The position numbers were made by a program, and so were the translations under genes. A stretch of 64,000 nt of DNA from DASZIT01 sp035948855 (GTDB lineage: Bacteria; Actinomycetota; Acidimicrobiia; Acidimicrobiales; RAAP-2): NCBI GenBank assembly GCA_035948855.1, contig DASZIT010000014.1:34488-98487 (forward strand), in the 5' to 3' direction. Shown piece after piece: positions 45,033-53,061 of this stretch. The notes under the pieces are model-generated. The model did not search any database. It saw only the letters and a list, made by a program, of their open reading frames with translations, and had not been told where the DNA came from. Numbering within the stretch: position 1 is the stretch's first letter; every line of letters starts with the position of its first letter.

Positions 45033-46367
45033 ATGCAAGACACTCAGGAAATTCCCTTGGTAGATACCGTCCAACGCCCCCCATCCTCGAAGCCCACGCC
45101 GACCGGAGACGGGAAAGGCCCTGCCCACCGGGTGCGCCACCGGAATCTCCGGCGGGTTCGCGCCCGCCAGGAACGCCTCTATCGCCGTCGAAGGATGAAG
45201 GCCATCATCGGAGTGATTCTGGTCGGCGTGCTGATCTGGTTGGCCATCTCTCTCGGTGGGGCGCTCACCAATCCCGCCTACGGAAGCTCGATGAGTGCCC
45301 GGTTCGCCGAGTGGGCCCGCCAGAACGGTGGTGGCTCCATCGTCAACAAGGTCGAGAACTACTGGTACAGCCACCACGCTCCCAAGGTCGGGGGCTCGGT
45401 GCCCAACGGGGCGATCAAGACCCCGGTCACCACGCCGTCCACGGTGGCCGCCGGGCCCGCGCATCTCCCGGCTCCGGTGGCCATGGCGCCGTTTGCCAGC
45501 CCGGCTTTGGCCGGTGAGGGGCAGTGGTCCCCGGCCGGTCGTCTGGTTGACGGTATCCCCGCCGTTTACACCACCGAGCTCCGGCCCGACACCGTGCACA
45601 CCAGTTACGTCGTGGGGGTGGCGTGGATGGACACCAAGCTGCTGCACGCCACCCTCTACTCGGGCAGCCAGATCCCCGGCGGCGGCCCGTTCACCCATAC
45701 CGCCCCGGTCCAGGCCACCGCGGCCAACTCCCTGGTCTCCGCGTTCAACGCCGGCTTCCTGTCGGGACAGTCCAACGGGGGCTACTTCACCGACGGCAAG
45801 ACCCTGATGCCGCTGCGGTCGGGGGCGGCCTCCGCGGTGATCTACAACGACGGGACCATGACGGTAGCCGACTGGGGGAGGGATGCCACCCTCACCCCCA
45901 ACGTCGTCGCCGTCCGCCAGAACCTCGACCTCATCGTGGACGGGGGCCAGCCGGTTCCCGGGCTGAACGCCGCCGACACCACCCAGTGGGGCAACACGCT
46001 GGGGGGAGCCATCTATGTCTACCGATCCGGCCTAGGCGTGACGGCCAGCGGTGCGCTGGTCTACGTGGGCGGCCCGGGCCTGAACATCACCGATCTGGCC
46101 AATCTGCTGGTCCGGGCGGGTGCGACCCGGGCGATGGAACTCGACATCAACACCGACTGGGTCAACTATTCCTTCTACAACCCGGCCACGCCCTACGGCG
46201 CGGCCACCGCCGACAACGGGACCCAGCTCCTTCCCCAGATGACCGGCGGCCCGGGACGGTACTTCGCGTCGTATTGGGCCCGGGACTTCTTCACCATGTC
46301 GTCGGCGTATCCAACCGGTCCGGCGCCGACCACCACCACCACCAAACCGCGCTCGAGTCACTCCTGA
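45033..46367 (+). CDS. Membrane-anchored phosphodiester glycosidase-family (NAGPA-like) protein
   Basis: A 444-residue protein from ATG 45033. Residues 1-54 are cytoplasmic and very basic (RHRNLRRVRARQERLYRRRR), one helix spans about 55-75, and the rest is outside. The domain of the N-acetylglucosamine-1-phosphodiester alpha-N-acetylglucosaminidase family is recognisable: SAFNAGFLSGQSNGGYFTDG, LRSGAASAVIYNDGTM, VAVRQNLDLIVDGG, and ATRAMELDINTDWVNY with the conserved Asp/Asn. Members act on sugar-phosphate diesters of exopolysaccharide or spore/cell wall. A Pro/Thr tail ends the protein. The alpha/beta hydrolase gene follows after 49 bases. Confidence 0.8.
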   Translation: MQDTQEIPLVDTVQRPPSSKPTPTGDGKGPAHRVRHRNLRRVRARQERLYRRRRMKAIIGVILVGVLIWLAISLGGALTNPAYGSSMSARFAEWARQNGGGSIVNKVENYWYSHHAPKVGGSVPNGAIKTPVTTPSTVAAGPAHLPAPVAMAPFASPALAGEGQWSPAGRLVDGIPAVYTTELRPDTVHTSYVVGVAWMDTKLLHATLYSGSQIPGGGPFTHTAPVQATAANSLVSAFNAGFLSGQSNGGYFTDGKTLMPLRSGAASAVIYNDGTMTVADWGRDATLTPNVVAVRQNLDLIVDGGQPVPGLNAADTTQWGNTLGGAIYVYRSGLGVTASGALVYVGGPGLNITDLANLLVRAGATRAMELDINTDWVNYSFYNPATPYGAATADNGTQLLPQMTGGPGRYFASYWARDFFTMSSAYPTGPAPTTTTTKPRSSHS

Positions 46368-46416
46368 ACCAACCCTGACGGGTACGGTTCCCCGCTGTAG
46401 GGTCTTCGAGGCGCCT

Positions 46417-47727
46417 ATGGAACTTGTCATCAACTTCTCGATCATCGACGGCTGGTTCCCGGTCGTGGTGATCGCGGTAGCCCTCGCCTCGTTGGCATTT
46501 ACCATCGGGTGGCGGGACGGAGCCTGGAAATCCCAATTGGTGTTCGGGCTTCCGGCTGCCTTCGTCCTGACCGTGTTGCTGGCCCTGTCGGTCCACTTCT
46601 TCCAGTTCGTACCCGACGACTTCCCCCGCACCTTCTATCTCTGGGCGTGGCTGGTCATCTTCTCGCTGGTGGTCGCCATTCTCGGCTGGCCGAAGGGCCG
46701 TTGGGTCATCCGTCCGCTTTCGCTGATCTCCGTCCTGTTCTGCTTCCTAGCCGCCTGCACGGTAATCAACCAGCAATTCGGTTACTACCCGACCCTCGAA
46801 CGGGCACTGGGCAAGGACGCGGCCAACTTCACCAGTCTCCCGGCTCTGCAGGTCATCCGAGATCAGGTCCGGGACACTGGACACCTTCCGGACCACGGCA
46901 GCACCATCAATGTCACCATCCCACCCACCAAGTCGAAGTTTCAGACCGGGCAGGCGGAGGTGTATATCCCCCCGGCCTGGTTCCACAACCCCGAACCCGC
47001 CCTTCCGGTCATCGTGCTGATCGCCGGTTACCCGGGCATGCCCACTGACTGGACCCGGGCCGCCTTCGCCGACACCACCGCCAACGAATTCGCCGCCAAG
47101 CACCAGGGAGTCGCGCCGATCCTGGTGATGCCGGATTCCAATGGGGCCGCCCAGGACACCGAGTGCACCAACAGCAAATTGGGCGATGCCGAGACCTACC
47201 TGACCGAGGATCTCCCTGCCTACATGCGCACGGAATTCAACGCCAACACCGGGGCCCATTCATTTGCGGTGGCCGGGCTTTCGGCGGGTGGCACCTGCGC
47301 GACGGTGTTGGCGCTGCGCAATCCCAAGGTCTTCCCCGACTTCGCCACCTACTCGGGGTACAGCGCGCAGACGTTCAAGACCGCCGACAAGGCCGCCACC
47401 ATCGCCACCCTGTTCAATGGTTCGTTGGCCGAGTACAACAAATACGATCCCACCACCCTGCTGACCAACAACAAGTTCCCCGGCACGTCGGCGTGGTTCG
47501 AGACCGGTGCCCAGGATGCCGCCCTCCTGCCCGACGCCCAACACCTCCAGAGATTCGCCGACAAGGCCGGGCTTGCCCAGGTCTGCTTCCTGAGCCCCAG
47601 CGGGGGCCACGACTTTCCGTTCTGGACACGGGCCTTCAAGGACTCGCTTCCCTGGCTCTCCTGGAAACTGGGTCTGACTCCCGCCCCGACCGGCTCTTCG
47701 GCCAAATGCACTCCACCCATTCATTGA
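46417..47727 (+). CDS. Membrane alpha/beta hydrolase (esterase family), paralog A
   Basis: A 436-residue protein with four N-terminal transmembrane helices (about 14-30, 42-62, 74-92, 99-118) and an extracytoplasmic esterase domain. The nucleophile is S289 in VAGLSAGGTCA, the second His is in SPSGGHDFPFW, and PVIVLIAGYPG is the oxyanion strand. The domain resembles esterase D / antigen-85-like hydrolases, known to act on trehalose mycolates or other wall lipids; membrane-anchored relatives are common in actinobacteria. A near paralog lies on the other strand at 47927-49168, with tRNA-Lys between them. Two Cys (C250 and one near the C-terminus) may form a disulfide. Confidence 0.85.
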   Translation: MELVINFSIIDGWFPVVVIAVALASLAFTIGWRDGAWKSQLVFGLPAAFVLTVLLALSVHFFQFVPDDFPRTFYLWAWLVIFSLVVAILGWPKGRWVIRPLSLISVLFCFLAACTVINQQFGYYPTLERALGKDAANFTSLPALQVIRDQVRDTGHLPDHGSTINVTIPPTKSKFQTGQAEVYIPPAWFHNPEPALPVIVLIAGYPGMPTDWTRAAFADTTANEFAAKHQGVAPILVMPDSNGAAQDTECTNSKLGDAETYLTEDLPAYMRTEFNANTGAHSFAVAGLSAGGTCATVLALRNPKVFPDFATYSGYSAQTFKTADKAATIATLFNGSLAEYNKYDPTTLLTNNKFPGTSAWFETGAQDAALLPDAQHLQRFADKAGLAQVCFLSPSGGHDFPFWTRAFKDSLPWLSWKLGLTPAPTGSSAKCTPPIH

Positions 47728-47791
47728 TGGATGCGCGGGTGATCCATCCCCATCATGGCCAAATGAACGGGTGTCTTTGGGATGTAACCGG

Positions 47792-47820
47792 TTGCAATCA
47801 ACCAGACGCCCCCTTAGGAT
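47792..47820 (+). promoter_or_regulatory. Promoter of tRNA-Lys
   Basis: TTGCAA (47792-47797) and TAGGAT (47815-47820) are separated by 17 bases, a near-ideal sigma-70 spacing. The -10 box ends six bases before the tRNA 5' end at 47827, so transcription would begin at or next to the mature end. Confidence 0.65.
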
Positions 47821-47826
47821 CTCGTC

Positions 47827-47899
47827 GCGCCCCTAGCTCAACGGTGGAGCAGCGGATTCTTAATCCGCAGGTTGGGTGGTTCGAGTCCCCCGGGGCGCA
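47827..47899 (+). tRNA. tRNA-Lys (CTT)
   Basis: A 73-base tRNA with acceptor GCGCCCC/GGGGCGC, D arm GCTC/GAGC, anticodon stem GCGGA/TCCGC, loop TTCTTAA with anticodon CTT at 47859-47861, T loop TTCGAGT, discriminator A and no encoded CCA. The T stem GGTGG/CCCCC has one T-C mismatch at 47877/47889. Confidence 0.93.
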
Positions 47900-47926
47900 C
47901 TGATCTATCCAGTCACGTCTATCCAG

Positions 47927-49168
47927 TCACGCGCCGGGCGTACAGGTTGCCGCCTCCGCCGACGGCTGGGGGGTGAGTCCCAACTTCCAGGACAGCCAGG
48001 GCAACGAATCGGTGAAGACCTGATCCCAGACACCGAAGTCATGGCTGCCCGGAAGTATCTCCAGACAGGTGTCGATACCGGCCGCCTCCGCGGCCGGTTG
48101 GAGGCGCTGCGCGGCGGCGAGGGGCCGGGTGTCGTCCTTGCCTACCGCCAGCCAGCCGGCCATCCCCGGAAACGAGCCGTTCTTGAGCAAGGTAAGCGGA
48201 TTGTTGCTCTGGTAGCTCTCGTTCGAACCCCCGAAGAGGATCTTGATGGTGTCCGAACGCGGGTCCTCCAAGTACACCGGCGTGGCCAACCCCGAATAGC
48301 TGGCGAAGAACGGGAAGACCTTCGGATTCCGCAGGGCCAGGTTCACCGAACAGAACCCTCCGGCCGACAGCCCGGCCACCGCCAGCGATCGCGGACCTTC
48401 ATTGGCGTCGTAGGTGGCTCGGGCGAAGGCCGGCACGTCCTGGACCAGGTAGGTCTCCGCCTGGCCGAAGGAGCTGTTCACACACTCGGTATCGATGGTC
48501 TGGAAGCCGTTGGGGTCGGGCATCACCACGATCGGCGCCAGCCCGTGGTGCCCGGCGGCGAACTGGTCGACGATGTGATCGGCCTTCCCCTGCTGGGTCC
48601 AGTCGGCGGAGCTCCCCGGCTCGCCGGGCAACAGGATCAAGGTGGGCAGCACCGGGGGCGGGGTGGCAAACCACGCCGGGGGGAGATAGACGAAGGCGTC
48701 ATGGGCGTTGAACTTCGACACCGTTGCCGGAATGTGGGTGGAGACCACCACCCCTCTCGAGGGGAGACGTCCGGTCTTGGCGACTTCGTCGCGGATGACC
48801 TGAAGTTGGGCGTTGGGAACCAGGTTCACCGCATCGAGATGCACCAATCTCCCGATCGTCGGGTATCGGACATAGGTCGTATTCAGCGAATCGGCCACCA
48901 CCACTGCGGTCAGGACGACGGCGACACATGACATCACCCGGATCCATCCGGAGGCGTGCGGCCACCCGACGAGGGCGGCCACCGACGCCAGGACCCAGAC
49001 TCCGCCCCAGACAAACGCCGAGACCGGAAAACGGTTGGGATAGGCGCCACTGACATGCAGGACCACATCGGCCGCCACCGGGACGATGACGGCCACCGGA
49101 ATCCCGAACACCAACTGTCGCCGCCAACGTCCCGCCCGCCAGCCGATCGCCACCAACACCGACACCAC
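47927..49168 (-). CDS. Membrane alpha/beta hydrolase (esterase family), paralog B
   Basis: This is a paralog of the 46417 hydrolase: same layout of membrane helices plus esterase domain, VAGLSAGGFCSVNLAL with nucleophile Ser, LPGSHDFGVWDQ with His, and the shared ending FTDSLPWLSWKLGLTPQP. The listed start is GTG 49168 (413 residues). The frame stays open up to 49234 and encodes SVNISIISGWLPLVVIGLAV, which aligns with the first helix of paralog A. Yet no ATG, GTG or TTG occurs in that extension, so the true start may be a rare codon (ATC/ATT) or the gene has lost its normal start. Probably acts on envelope lipids or esters. Confidence 0.82.
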   Translation of the reverse strand: MVSVLVAIGWRAGRWRRQLVFGIPVAVIVPVAADVVLHVSGAYPNRFPVSAFVWGGVWVLASVAALVGWPHASGWIRVMSCVAVVLTAVVVADSLNTTYVRYPTIGRLVHLDAVNLVPNAQLQVIRDEVAKTGRLPSRGVVVSTHIPATVSKFNAHDAFVYLPPAWFATPPPVLPTLILLPGEPGSSADWTQQGKADHIVDQFAAGHHGLAPIVVMPDPNGFQTIDTECVNSSFGQAETYLVQDVPAFARATYDANEGPRSLAVAGLSAGGFCSVNLALRNPKVFPFFASYSGLATPVYLEDPRSDTIKILFGGSNESYQSNNPLTLLKNGSFPGMAGWLAVGKDDTRPLAAAQRLQPAAEAAGIDTCLEILPGSHDFGVWDQVFTDSLPWLSWKLGLTPQPSAEAATCTPGA

Positions 49169-49348
49169 AGCCAGCCCGATTACGACCAGGGGCAGCCACC
49201 CCGAAATGATGGAGATGTTGACGGAAGACTCCGATCACTCTGACGAAATACGAGGACGGGCAATGATTCTATTGAGTAGGGTCGGCTCGGTCGTCAAGCT
49301 TACGTAGGGCAGGTTCGAACCGACGAAGCAATACTCAAAGGGGAACGG

Positions 49349-50962
49349 GTGAAACCGCTCAATGGGTCCCACGACGAGGGTTTGAAGCGGGACGTCGGCT
49401 TCATCGGCCTGCTGTTCACCTCCGAGGGGTCGATCATCGGCTCCGGTTGGCTGTTCGGCGCCCTCTTCGTCTCGACCATCGGAGGTCCGGCGGCCATCAT
49501 CGCCTGGCTCATCGGTTCGGCGGCGGTGGCGCTGTTGGCGCTGGTGCATGCGGAGTTGGGCGGCATGTTTCCGGTCAGCGGGGGCACCACCCGGTTTCCC
49601 CACTACGCCTTCGGCGGGCTCGCCGGGGCGTCCTTCGGCTGGTTCTCGTGGCTCCAGGCGGTCGGGACCGCCCCCATCGAAGTCGAGGCCGCGGTCCAGT
49701 ATTCGTCCAACTACTGGCACGGACTGACCCACACGGTCAACGGCACCGTGGTACTGACCGGAACCGGATACGCGGTGGCCGTGGCCATGATGGCCCTCTT
49801 CACGGTGGTCAACCTGTTCGGCGTCCGATTCTTGATGCGGGCGAACAATGCCATCACCGCCTGGAAGGTCCTGATTCCCACCGCCACCATCTTCGTCCTC
49901 TTCTTCACCCATTTCGATATGTCCAACTTCACCCGGGCCGGCGGTTTCGCCCCCTTCGGGGTGAGAGGGGTCCTCGAGGCGGTGAGCGCGGGTGGCGCGG
50001 TGTTCTCGCTGGTCGGGTTCGAGCAGGCGGTGCAGCTGGGCGGGGAGAGCCGGAACCCCCAGCGGGACATGCCCCGGGCCGTCATCTTCTCGATGCTCAT
50101 CGGCGCCACCATCTATGTGCTGCTGCAGGTGGTGTTCATCGGCGCCCTCCCCCACTCGGCCCTGGCCGGCGGTTGGTCCCATGTGACCTTCGAGGGCATC
50201 TTCGGACCCTTTGCCGGCCTGGCCAAAGGTCTGGGTCTGGGCTGGTTGGCCTACGTTCTCTACGCCGACGCCATCGTTGCCCCCTCGGGATCGGCGCTCA
50301 TCTATACGACCACCACCAGTCGCATCACCTTCGGAATGAGCAAGAACGGAACGGTCCCGTCGATCTTCGAGAAGACCACCAAGAAGACCAACGTCCCTAT
50401 CTACGGCCTCATCTTCACCTTCCTGATGGGGCTGCTGCTGTTTCTCCCCTTCCCCGGCTGGCAGAGCCTGGTCGGCTTCATCACCTCGGCCACGGTGTTG
50501 ATGTACGCCGGCGCTCCCCTGGCCCTCGGTGCGCTGCGGCATCAGAAGCCGGACGTCCCCCGGCCGTACCGGCTTCCCTGGGGACCGGTGCTCGCCCCGC
50601 TCTCCTTCATCTCCGCGAATTTCATCATCTACTGGAGCGGGTGGGAAGTCGACTGGAAGCTGTACGTCGCGGTGATTCTCGGCTACGTCCTCATGGGCAT
50701 CTCCCGATTGACCCATGCCAATCCAATTACCCCACCGATGGAGTGGGCGGCGGCCATCTGGCTCTGGCCCTATCTGGCCGGGATGGCGCTCATCTCCGTC
50801 CTCGGACAGTTCGGCGGCGGTCGTCATGTCATCCCCTTCTATGTCGATCTGGTGGTCGTGGCCGGGTGGAGCCTGATCGTGTACTACACGGCCATCCGGC
50901 TTCGGCTGCCCGACGAGAAGGTCGACGAGTACGTGAAAGAGATCTATCCGGTGGAGAGCTAA
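49349..50962 (+). CDS. APC-family amino acid/polyamine permease
   Basis: A 537-residue secondary transporter starting at GTG 49349 (AAAGGGGAAC upstream). About 12 hydrophobic helices; the first contains IGLLFTSEGSIIGSGWLFG, the unwound substrate-binding G-S-I-I-G-S-G-W stretch of APC carriers, and helix 6 has FSLVGFEQAVQLGGESRNPQRDMPRAV, the typical Glu-Asn-Pro-x-x-x-x-P segment. Long gaps between helices 3 and 4 are usual. Substrate (amino acid or amine) undetermined. The upstream region 49169-49348 holds the start problem of paralog B and no clear promoter. Confidence 0.93.
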   Translation: MKPLNGSHDEGLKRDVGFIGLLFTSEGSIIGSGWLFGALFVSTIGGPAAIIAWLIGSAAVALLALVHAELGGMFPVSGGTTRFPHYAFGGLAGASFGWFSWLQAVGTAPIEVEAAVQYSSNYWHGLTHTVNGTVVLTGTGYAVAVAMMALFTVVNLFGVRFLMRANNAITAWKVLIPTATIFVLFFTHFDMSNFTRAGGFAPFGVRGVLEAVSAGGAVFSLVGFEQAVQLGGESRNPQRDMPRAVIFSMLIGATIYVLLQVVFIGALPHSALAGGWSHVTFEGIFGPFAGLAKGLGLGWLAYVLYADAIVAPSGSALIYTTTTSRITFGMSKNGTVPSIFEKTTKKTNVPIYGLIFTFLMGLLLFLPFPGWQSLVGFITSATVLMYAGAPLALGALRHQKPDVPRPYRLPWGPVLAPLSFISANFIIYWSGWEVDWKLYVAVILGYVLMGISRLTHANPITPPMEWAAAIWLWPYLAGMALISVLGQFGGGRHVIPFYVDLVVVAGWSLIVYYTAIRLRLPDEKVDEYVKEIYPVES

Positions 50963-51066
50963 TTGCCCGCCAGCTCCCAGCGGGCCTCAAGCCTCGTAAG
51001 TAAACTGTCGATCCCTACGGCTGGAGTACAACGTCCATCCTCCGAGAGGAGGTCAGTGGTGCCGAC

Positions 51067-51972
51067 ATGATTGCCATCTTCTTTGCCGCCCTCGGCTCCC
51101 TGTGCAATGCCTCCTCCGCGGTTGTGCAGCGCCTGGCCAACGTGTCCGCCCCCGCCGAGGTCGCCACCGGATGGCGCAAGGCCCTGTACCTGATCCGGCA
51201 GCCGATGTGGCTGGTGGGCTTCCTGTTTCTGGGCGGCACCTTCATCTTCACCGCCACCGCCCTGTACTTCGGAGAGATCGCCGTGGTGCAACCGGTGTTG
51301 GTGATCGAGCTGATCTTCATGTTGGGACTCCGCCGATTCTGGTTGCACGACCAAATTGCCATGCGCACCTGGGGCGCGGCCGCCCTCACCTGCGTGGGGC
51401 TGGCCGGGTTCCTGCTCGCCGCCCATCCCCAGGAGGGCATCGGCCTCCCGAGCGCCAGCGGTTGGATCAAATCCATCGCCGTCCGGCTGGTGATCGTCGC
51501 GGTGCTCCTGGTGCTCAGCCGGGGAGGATCGCCGTCACGGAAGGCAGCCATGCTCGGCAGCTCCGGCGCCATCGTCTGGTCCATCGACGCCGGCTTCATG
51601 AAGGCGGCCACCGCCATCCTCTCCAAGGACGGATGGATCCACCTCTTCTACCACTGGCCGCTCTACTTGCTGGTGGTCACCGGCATCATCGGGACGATCC
51701 TGGTGCAGGCATCGCTCTCCGTCGGTCCACTGATGGTGTCCCAGGCCGCCCTGCTCATCGTCGACCCCTTCTCGAGCATTCTCCTGGGCATCGAGCTGTT
51801 CGATGAGCACGTCAACACGTCGCCTTCTGCCATCACCGGGTCGATACTTTCGCTCCTCCTGATGGCGTTGGGAGTGGTCCTGATGTCCCGATGGGCACCG
51901 CCGGTGATGGAGGCCCGGGAGAAAGCCGAGGCCGCCGCCGATCCGGGGAAGGTGCTCCTCGAAGGGTTCTGA
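51067..51972 (+). CDS. DMT-superfamily (EamA/NIPA-like) transporter
   Basis: A 301-residue protein with about nine hydrophobic helices and two similar halves, as in drug/metabolite transporters. It begins MIAIFFAALGSLCNASSAVVQRLAN, with GGTFIFTATALYFGEIAVVQPVLVIELIFML closing the first half and GTILVQASLSVGPLMVSQAALLIVDPFSSILLG in the second. The pattern of small and polar residues recalls NIPA-like magnesium transporters more than EamA exporters, though this is a judgement. A GAGGAGG ribosome site precedes the ATG by about 15 bases. Confidence 0.82.
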   Translation: MIAIFFAALGSLCNASSAVVQRLANVSAPAEVATGWRKALYLIRQPMWLVGFLFLGGTFIFTATALYFGEIAVVQPVLVIELIFMLGLRRFWLHDQIAMRTWGAAALTCVGLAGFLLAAHPQEGIGLPSASGWIKSIAVRLVIVAVLLVLSRGGSPSRKAAMLGSSGAIVWSIDAGFMKAATAILSKDGWIHLFYHWPLYLLVVTGIIGTILVQASLSVGPLMVSQAALLIVDPFSSILLGIELFDEHVNTSPSAITGSILSLLLMALGVVLMSRWAPPVMEAREKAEAAADPGKVLLEGF

Positions 51973-52147
51973 GCAGGTATTTCTGGGCGGAGCCCTGTCT
52001 CCGCCGGCCGATTCGACCGTCTCGGGGGGATTCCCGGGCCGGAGGGGCGACACAATCCCGGGCAATGAATTTCGGTAGGCTGCTTGACCATGCGACGCAT
52101 CTTTCGGCTGGTAGAGCCACGTCTGCTCGAGGAGGACCTCCGCCTTC

Positions 52148-53056
52148 ATGGCTGCCCGATCGCCTGAGTTCGATGAAGGACCCGAAGCGTCACCGTCGCA
52201 CCTCGACCTGGATGCCTACCGATCGGTGGTTTCCCGTCTGACCGACGAACTGGATGCCCGGGTGGGTCCCGGAGCCCAGGCGGACGTCGAGGCACTCATC
52301 ACCGACAGAATCCAGCATCCGGGCCTCCATGCCGTCCTCGCCTCGGCTCCGGAAGGAAAGGACGCCGTCGTCGCCACCCTGCTCCAAGAGGTCCACGACT
52401 ACCGACCCAACAGCCGGAGTTCGGCCAGCGATGTATCAACCCTCGTCCGTATCTACCTGCTGTCCCAGATCGACTCCATCTGGTGGGCGGGGGAAACCAC
52501 GTTTGCCGCGGACGACGACGTGCGGGAATCACCGGAGCTGGTCAGCCTCGAGTCACTCCGCCGGCGACGGCTTCTCAGGTTCACCTACCGGCTGCAACCC
52601 AAGGGCCTGGCCGGCCGATCACGGGACTGGGCGATGCGCCGGGTGTTGCCCGGACGGAAGCCCCATACCGCCGGCGTCAGTTTCACCAACGCCCGCCCGG
52701 AGCTGGTGGCACTGCTCAATCAGCTGGCCGACGACTTTGCCAACAAGGCGCCCGCCGGCACTCCTCGGCTCTGGGTGACCAGCCTGACCCGGAGTGTGCA
52801 GCATCAACACCGACTTCGAGATCTCGGCTACGCGGCCATGATTCCCAGCGCCCACTGTTGTGGCTATGCCGCCGACGTCGAGATGCGCTGGTTCCGCCGG
52901 TTCGAGGCCGACCAGACGCTGGCTGACCTGTTGTTGGAACGTCAGGACAGCGGGCTCTGCAACGTGATCGACGAGGGCCAGGCCTGGCACCTGTGCATCA
53001 ACCCGGACGCCTGTGACGACCTTCGGCGCGCGTACCGCATGCTCGTAGCTGCCTGA
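52148..53056 (+). CDS. Peptidase M15-like / DUF5715-type protein
   Basis: A 302-residue soluble protein. SAHCCGYAADVEM (about 236-248) reads as the S-x-H-x-x-G-x-A-x-D zinc motif of D-Ala-D-Ala carboxypeptidases (VanY/Hedgehog fold), and EGQAWHLCINPD near the end gives the third His. LWVTSLTRSVQHQHRLRDLGY precedes the motif as in DUF5715 proteins. There is no signal peptide or lipobox at the listed start, which is odd for a wall enzyme, so the protein may be exported differently or act inside the cell. It lies five bases before asparagine synthase. ATG 52148 follows GAGGAGGA by about a dozen bases. Confidence 0.7.
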   Translation: MAARSPEFDEGPEASPSHLDLDAYRSVVSRLTDELDARVGPGAQADVEALITDRIQHPGLHAVLASAPEGKDAVVATLLQEVHDYRPNSRSSASDVSTLVRIYLLSQIDSIWWAGETTFAADDDVRESPELVSLESLRRRRLLRFTYRLQPKGLAGRSRDWAMRRVLPGRKPHTAGVSFTNARPELVALLNQLADDFANKAPAGTPRLWVTSLTRSVQHQHRLRDLGYAAMIPSAHCCGYAADVEMRWFRRFEADQTLADLLLERQDSGLCNVIDEGQAWHLCINPDACDDLRRAYRMLVAA

Positions 53057-53061
53057 CCGCT

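Noticed and set aside
49235..50827. 530-codon minus-strand frame opposite the APC permease
   Set aside because: Shadow frame; the plus-strand permease shows the APC signature segments.
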